DNA from: Ectopseudomonas oleovorans
GTDB lineage: Bacteria; Pseudomonadota; Gammaproteobacteria; Pseudomonadales; Pseudomonadaceae
Length of the DNA stretch: 35,669 nt
Direction of reading: 5' to 3'
NCBI RefSeq assembly: GCF_003052605.1
Contig: NZ_QASO01000085.1
Coordinates: forward strand, 1-35,669
Positions 35,495 to 35,669 of this stretch are shown in pieces; the first letter of the stretch is position 1, and every line of letters starts with the position of its first letter. A program made the position numbers and the translations under genes. Below the pieces are notes generated by a model that was not told where the DNA came from, did no database searches, and saw only the letters and a list, made by a program, of their open reading frames with translations.

Positions 35495-35642
35495 TGTCGA
35501 TCTCTCCTAACAATTGATGGCCAACTTGCCGACTCATGAATGGTCGGCGGGTTTGTAAAATCCGGCGAGGCCGGGTGCGGCACGCTGGGCGTACCGCGAA
35601 AGTTGGACTGCCTCAGCGGGCAGCTACCTTGCGGTGACTGCT

Positions 35643-35669
35643 ACATGTGGGCGGGCAAGGGTATTTCAA
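35643..35669 (-). promoter_or_regulatory. candidate sigma-32 heat-shock promoter of groESL
   Basis: On the minus strand TTGAAA (35664-35669) and CCACATGT (35643-35650) lie 13 bases apart, close to the sigma-32 pattern TTGAAA and CCCCATnT with one mismatch. The upstream -35 base C is cut by the window end. About 150 bases separate it from groES. Confidence 0.7.

Overview
The window looks like a chromosomal segment of a high-GC Pseudomonas (sensu lato). The grounds are a TtgABC/MexAB-OprM efflux operon with a divergent TtgR repressor and its operator, a bauR/bauA/bauC beta-alanine locus, an oprC-type copper gene cluster, groESL, and many Pseudomonas-style REP palindromes with a REP-associated tyrosine transposase (RAYT). 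A P. mendocina/P. oleovorans-like lineage is possible, but the sequence alone does not settle it. No rRNA, tRNA or CRISPR array was seen.

Layout. 1-213: 5' end of an IS110-family insertion sequence, cut by the window edge. 216-6854: ttgC-ttgB-ttgA on the minus strand, operator, then divergent ttgR. 6936-9760: a small conserved protein, a quinone-reductase-like dehydrogenase with an ABM monooxygenase, and a divergent LysR regulator. 9867-12908: copper cluster (DUF2946, PepSY-TM, PCuAC chaperone, second DUF2946, oprC), in which both PepSY-TM and oprC are broken by internal deletions. 13153-13955: secreted PepSY protein coupled to a cytochrome b561. 14032-23774: a minus-strand purine set comprising an ABC nucleoside/purine importer (ATPase, two permeases, BMP-type binding protein), an 8-oxoguanine-deaminase-like enzyme, a 2-oxoglutarate/Fe(II)-type oxygenase and an adenine deaminase. 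A RAYT flanked by REPs sits inside it, and a palindromic repeat follows nearly every stop codon. 24089-26074: SDR, YigZ-family protein, RutR-like TetR regulator. 26225-30255: bauR, bauA, bauC. 30358-33222: small lipoprotein, arylamine N-acetyltransferase with a one-base frameshift, small exported protein, InaA-like kinase-fold protein. 33506-35669: groEL, groES and a heat-shock promoter at the window edge.

How the genes work together. TtgR represses its own gene and ttgABC through one operator in the shared intergenic region. The importer and the deaminases form a plausible route for uptake and deamination of purine bases, including oxidised ones; the oxygenase has no proven substrate. BauA and BauC convert beta-alanine to malonate semialdehyde and then acetyl-CoA, under BauR. 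The copper cluster probably no longer supports OprC-dependent uptake.

Most notable observations: arginine in place of the normally invariant proton-relay lysine in TtgB; the REP punctuation of the purine genes with a resident RAYT; two internal deletions in neighbouring copper genes; a nested hairpin at the IS110 left end that could be part of a bridge RNA; and the purine-linked oxygenase of unknown substrate.
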